DNA from: Bacteroides sp. 224
GTDB lineage: Bacteria > Bacteroidota > Bacteroidia > Bacteroidales > Bacteroidaceae
Direction: 5' to 3'
Length of the DNA: 64,000 bases
Assembly (NCBI RefSeq): GCF_010500995.1
Contig: NZ_QVMK01000022.1
Location: 1-64,000, forward strand
Position 1 is the stretch's first letter. Every line of letters begins with the position of its first letter. Made by a program: the position numbers and the translations under genes. Of this stretch, positions 61,820 through 64,000 are shown piece by piece. The notes under the pieces were generated by a model. It was given only the letters and a program-made list of their open reading frames with translations. It searched no databases and was not told where the DNA came from.

Positions 61820-61955
61820 TTTTGAACCGCGGAGTTACGCAGATTGACGCAGAGTAGTTATTATGAGTGAAGTCATAAACACGCTTCGCAATTCGCTTTG
61901 AATAAAGAAAAACTTTAAAAATCTGCGTTAATCTGCGTAACTCTGCGGTTCAAAA
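61820..61955. repeat. inverted repeat related to the one between hisC and hisB
   Basis: Arms at 61820-61853 and 61921-61955 pair over about 33 bp with few mismatches. They start TTTTGAACCGC and contain GAGTTACGCAGATT, the same words as the repeat at 30793. The loop differs and lacks TACGATGCCGCA. It lies between convergent rpiA and ispE. Confidence 0.85.
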
Positions 61956-61956
61956 T

Positions 61957-62781
61957 TTATTTCAACTCCATTTGTAAACTTACCCCTTTATCCTTCAGTA
62001 ACTCTATATGAACTTCTTCGCTAAAAATACCATAAACAGAAGAACCTGAACCAGACATCGAGGCATAGATAGCCCCTTGATTATATAAAGTCTCTTTTAT
62101 CTCGGCAATTAAAGGGAACTTAGGAAAGACGCTTTCCTCAAAGTCGTTAATCATTAAATTCTTCCATTCGGAAACCGGACGAGTAATCACTTTTTTGAGT
62201 GAATGTGCCGGCTTATGCGGTTTGATAGCAGCAAAAGCATCACGAGTAGAGATAAACACATCCGGTTTAATAACAAACAGGTGATAGCCTTTCAGGGATA
62301 AAGATATCGGAGAAAATACGTTGCCAATACCTTCGGCATACGTTGGCTTATTTTTAATAAAGAAGGCACAATCTGCTCCTAAAATGGCAGCGTACTCTTC
62401 CAACTTTTCATCGGAAATACTCAACTGGAACTGTTCATTCAATAACTTAAGCATAAAAGCAGCGTCGGAAGAGCCGCCTCCTAACCCTGCCCCTGTAGGG
62501 ATATGCTTATGAATGTATGTTTCGATGGAAGGAAGCCCAAAGTCTTTATCTAATAAATGATAAGCTTTGGCTATTAGGTTATCATCCGGATTTCCTTCAA
62601 TCGTTATTCCGCTTTGATGTAATATGATTTTTTCTTTGTTTGAACAGCTTAACGGGTTTATTTCTAAAGCATCTTCCCACGGAATAGGGTAGAAGATGGT
62701 TTCTAAATTATGATATCCATCCGGTCTTTTTTCTGTAATATTTAAGCCAAGATTGATTTTGGCATTAGGAAATGTGATCAT
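61957..62781 (-). CDS. ispE: 4-diphosphocytidyl-2-C-methyl-D-erythritol kinase
   Basis: 274 residues. GHMP kinase with [20 protein letters not shown] at the N-terminus, the ATP loop [17 protein letters not shown] and [15 protein letters not shown] near the C-terminus. It catalyses the ATP-dependent step of the MEP pathway of isoprenoid synthesis. It follows the CAT-like gene on the same strand by 36 bp. Confidence 0.97.
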   Translation of the reverse strand: MITFPNAKINLGLNITEKRPDGYHNLETIFYPIPWEDALEINPLSCSNKEKIILHQSGITIEGNPDDNLIAKAYHLLDKDFGLPSIETYIHKHIPTGAGLGGGSSDAAFMLKLLNEQFQLSISDEKLEEYAAILGADCAFFIKNKPTYAEGIGNVFSPISLSLKGYHLFVIKPDVFISTRDAFAAIKPHKPAHSLKKVITRPVSEWKNLMINDFEESVFPKFPLIAEIKETLYNQGAIYASMSGSGSSVYGIFSEEVHIELLKDKGVSLQMELK

Positions 62782-62817
62782 AAGCTGTTTTGAATTTTAT
62801 AATATAATCTATGCTTT

Positions 62818-63447
62818 CTAAAAATGAAACGAAAGCACCTCTAAAAACTCTCCCACATGATATCCATCCATCAACCCATGATGGCAGGTAATGGAGATGG
62901 GAAGCATCAGTCTATCTCCTTCGCGGAAGAACTTACCTGTCGAAATTTTAGGAACGCTATCACCCGAACGCATATTGGTGGGGTGCTTCATATCGGTAAA
63001 GGCATACCACGGCACAGCAGAGTAGTGTATGGCGTTGGGGTGAAATGTACCTCCTTTATTGAGCCCTGTGGTGGGTTGCAAACGCTCAATCTCGGCTTTT
63101 GCTTTTTGCACAAAGATGGTTTCGTCGGCATCATACTCAAAGGAAGCAAAGGAAAATGTATGGTCGGCACGGGCGATGGTGGCTTCGGGCACGAGGCTGT
63201 TGTAACAAACGATCTGGTCGCCCTCAATGCGATAACGGAATTCTTCTACCCGGCAGGCGGCAGTGATGATGCGGTGCAACACGAGTAGAGAAAAGGAAAG
63301 TCCCGTGTTTTTGGCATGCTGGTAGGTGGCGGTGCAATCTACATTGACGGTAACGCCGAAGAAAGGATCGTCGAAAGCACTGAAATGTTCGAAGTGCTCT
63401 TTGCGGTTCCAGGTAGCTTTATCTATGATTTTTTCGATTTGGCTCAT
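62818..63447 (-). CDS. chloramphenicol-acetyltransferase-like protein
   Basis: 209 residues. CAT fold with the catalytic region TCHHGLMDGYHVGEFLE carrying the His and Asp. The start is FDDPFFGVTVNVDCTATYQH, and FSFASFEYDADE also fits. Family members acetylate chloramphenicol or other acceptors. Resistance cannot be asserted from the sequence. No mobile element is adjacent, so it is probably a chromosomal xenobiotic acetyltransferase. Confidence 0.88.
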   Translation of the reverse strand: MSQIEKIIDKATWNRKEHFEHFSAFDDPFFGVTVNVDCTATYQHAKNTGLSFSLLVLHRIITAACRVEEFRYRIEGDQIVCYNSLVPEATIARADHTFSFASFEYDADETIFVQKAKAEIERLQPTTGLNKGGTFHPNAIHYSAVPWYAFTDMKHPTNMRSGDSVPKISTGKFFREGDRLMLPISITCHHGLMDGYHVGEFLEVLSFHF

Positions 63448-63482
63448 TGTTGAAACTGGGTTAATGAGTTAGAATTACAGGG

Positions 63483-63490
63483 CAAAGGTA
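63483..63490 (-). promoter_or_regulatory. TACCTTTG -7 element of the CAT-like gene
   Basis: CAAAGGTA on the plus strand, 36 bp before the start codon. Confidence 0.5.
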
Positions 63491-63635
63491 GAATAAATTT
63501 CTAAATTTAATAGCAGTAAAACAGAGCCGAGCTTCTATCTTTTATAGTTTTCTCCTTTGGGGAATAGGAATGCCCCTTGTTATATATGGATTTCCCTTTT
63601 TATCTTTAGAGAACAATTTTTAAAAGATAAATGCT

Positions 63636-64000
63636 ATGATAAAGAATCTGTTTTTAGGTGTGTTGCTTCTGATAATTTTAACCTCTTGTGCCTCCTATGG
63701 CAACATGTTTACAGCAAATACTCGAATCAAAGATGTAGAGATTGATATGAACAAGAATGAAGTAATAGCCATTATGGGCAAAACTTACGAGGTTATTGGT
63801 GTTACAGAGCATGTTGAGGTTTGGGGGTATAAAACGATTGATGAAGCAATCTACAAATTATATTTTGTAGATGGGCGACTAAAAGAATGGAATAAAGAAT
63901 GGATAATAAATCACGCCTGCCCTCCAGATAATTGCCGGCAACCTCAAGTAGTAACAGGAGTTGCACCTGTTGGTAATTCGGGTTTGGAGATTCATCTTAA
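63636..64000 (+). CDS. BamE/SmpA-like lipoprotein, truncated by the window end
   Basis: The first 121 residues are in the window. Lipoprotein signal MIKNLFLGVLLLIILTSC. The mature start ASYGNMFTANTRIKDVEI leads into DMNKNEVIAIMGKTYEV, which resembles the BamE/OmlA fold start. A Cys-rich stretch ACPPDNC is present near residue 98. TATCTTTA at 63599-63606 may be its promoter. The C-terminus is outside the window. Confidence 0.6.
   Translation, partial: MIKNLFLGVLLLIILTSCASYGNMFTANTRIKDVEIDMNKNEVIAIMGKTYEVIGVTEHVEVWGYKTIDEAIYKLYFVDGRLKEWNKEWIINHACPPDNCRQPQVVTGVAPVGNSGLEIHL

Noticed and set aside
62818..63447. A horizontally acquired antibiotic-resistance gene
   Set aside because: The protein is CAT-like, but there is no flanking mobile element or base-composition break, and it sits in a housekeeping neighbourhood.

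Overview
The window reads as chromosomal DNA of a Bacteroidales bacterium, most likely a Bacteroides-like gut commensal. The grounds are promoters of the Bacteroides type (TAnnTTTG at -7, here often TATCTTTG, some with TTTG about 20 bp upstream), a SusC/SusD polysaccharide-utilization locus with its own ECF sigma/FecR pair, GH92 and GH18 enzymes, a small RRM RNA-binding protein, and a bifunctional HisB. I identified no phage, conjugation module, IS transposase, rRNA, CRISPR array or ordinary tRNA.

Layout. 1-9245: small regulatory and hypothetical genes (HxlR regulator with a divergent cupin gene and a good operator palindrome, a large DUF6493-like protein, a HAD phosphatase, a DUF1016/PDDEXK nuclease, membrane and secreted proteins). 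9245-10483: a 269-aa conserved protein followed on the same strand by two tRNA-like RNAs. One folds as a circularly permuted cloverleaf, the architecture of bacterial Y RNAs (YrlA), and is followed by an intrinsic terminator. 10555-13527: a DKNYY/zinc-ribbon membrane pair, a dispersed repeat with 22-bp palindromic units, and a HAD phosphatase. 13815-17850: GT2, LAB_N-like membrane protein, GT39 and UDP-uronate-type epimerase, which together suggest lipid-linked sugar transfer to an envelope glycan, possibly lipid A. 17902-23798: LytTR two-component pair, a beta-helix carbohydrate-binding lipoprotein, an MltF-like lytic transglycosylase and uridine kinase. 23939-27138: Dabb protein, DsbD, a 23-bp-period palindromic array, and a hotdog thioesterase.

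27156-32052 is a histidine operon, hisG-hisD-hisC-hisB, with a complete transcription attenuator: promoter, 14-residue leader peptide with four consecutive His codons, antiterminator pairing and terminator. 32152-33474 is a MATE exporter. 33622-47783 is a polysaccharide-utilization locus on the minus strand: GH92, ECF sigma, FecR anti-sigma, SusC with STN domain, SusD, a GH18-like protein lacking catalytic acids, a DUF1735/LamG lipoprotein, a GH18 endoglycosidase and a further lipoprotein. Its content matches capture and trimming of high-mannose N-glycans. 48040-56523 holds a secreted protein, an RRM protein, a low-complexity secreted protein, outer-membrane proteins, an oxidoreductase and a solute-binding-like protein. 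56704-59960 is a four-subunit 2-oxoacid:ferredoxin oxidoreductase operon with an unannotated 56-aa membrane protein inside it. 60200-64000 holds a DUF3108 protein, rpiA, ispE, a chloramphenicol-acetyltransferase-like gene and a truncated BamE-like lipoprotein.

The non-coding DNA is rich. At least eight intergenic inverted repeats built from short repeated words lie at gene ends, three sharing the loop core TACGATGCCGCA. Three arrays of 22-23 bp palindromic units each sit upstream of a promoter-like sequence. A 38-bp sequence recurs at 13.6 and 44.8 kb, and at the second site forms one end of a MITE-like 183-bp unit. The best candidate for something undescribed is the 9.2-10.5 kb unit, protein plus permuted tRNA-like RNA plus second tRNA-like RNA. 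The palindromic arrays upstream of promoters come second. All product names are from reading the sequence and memory of families; no search was run.
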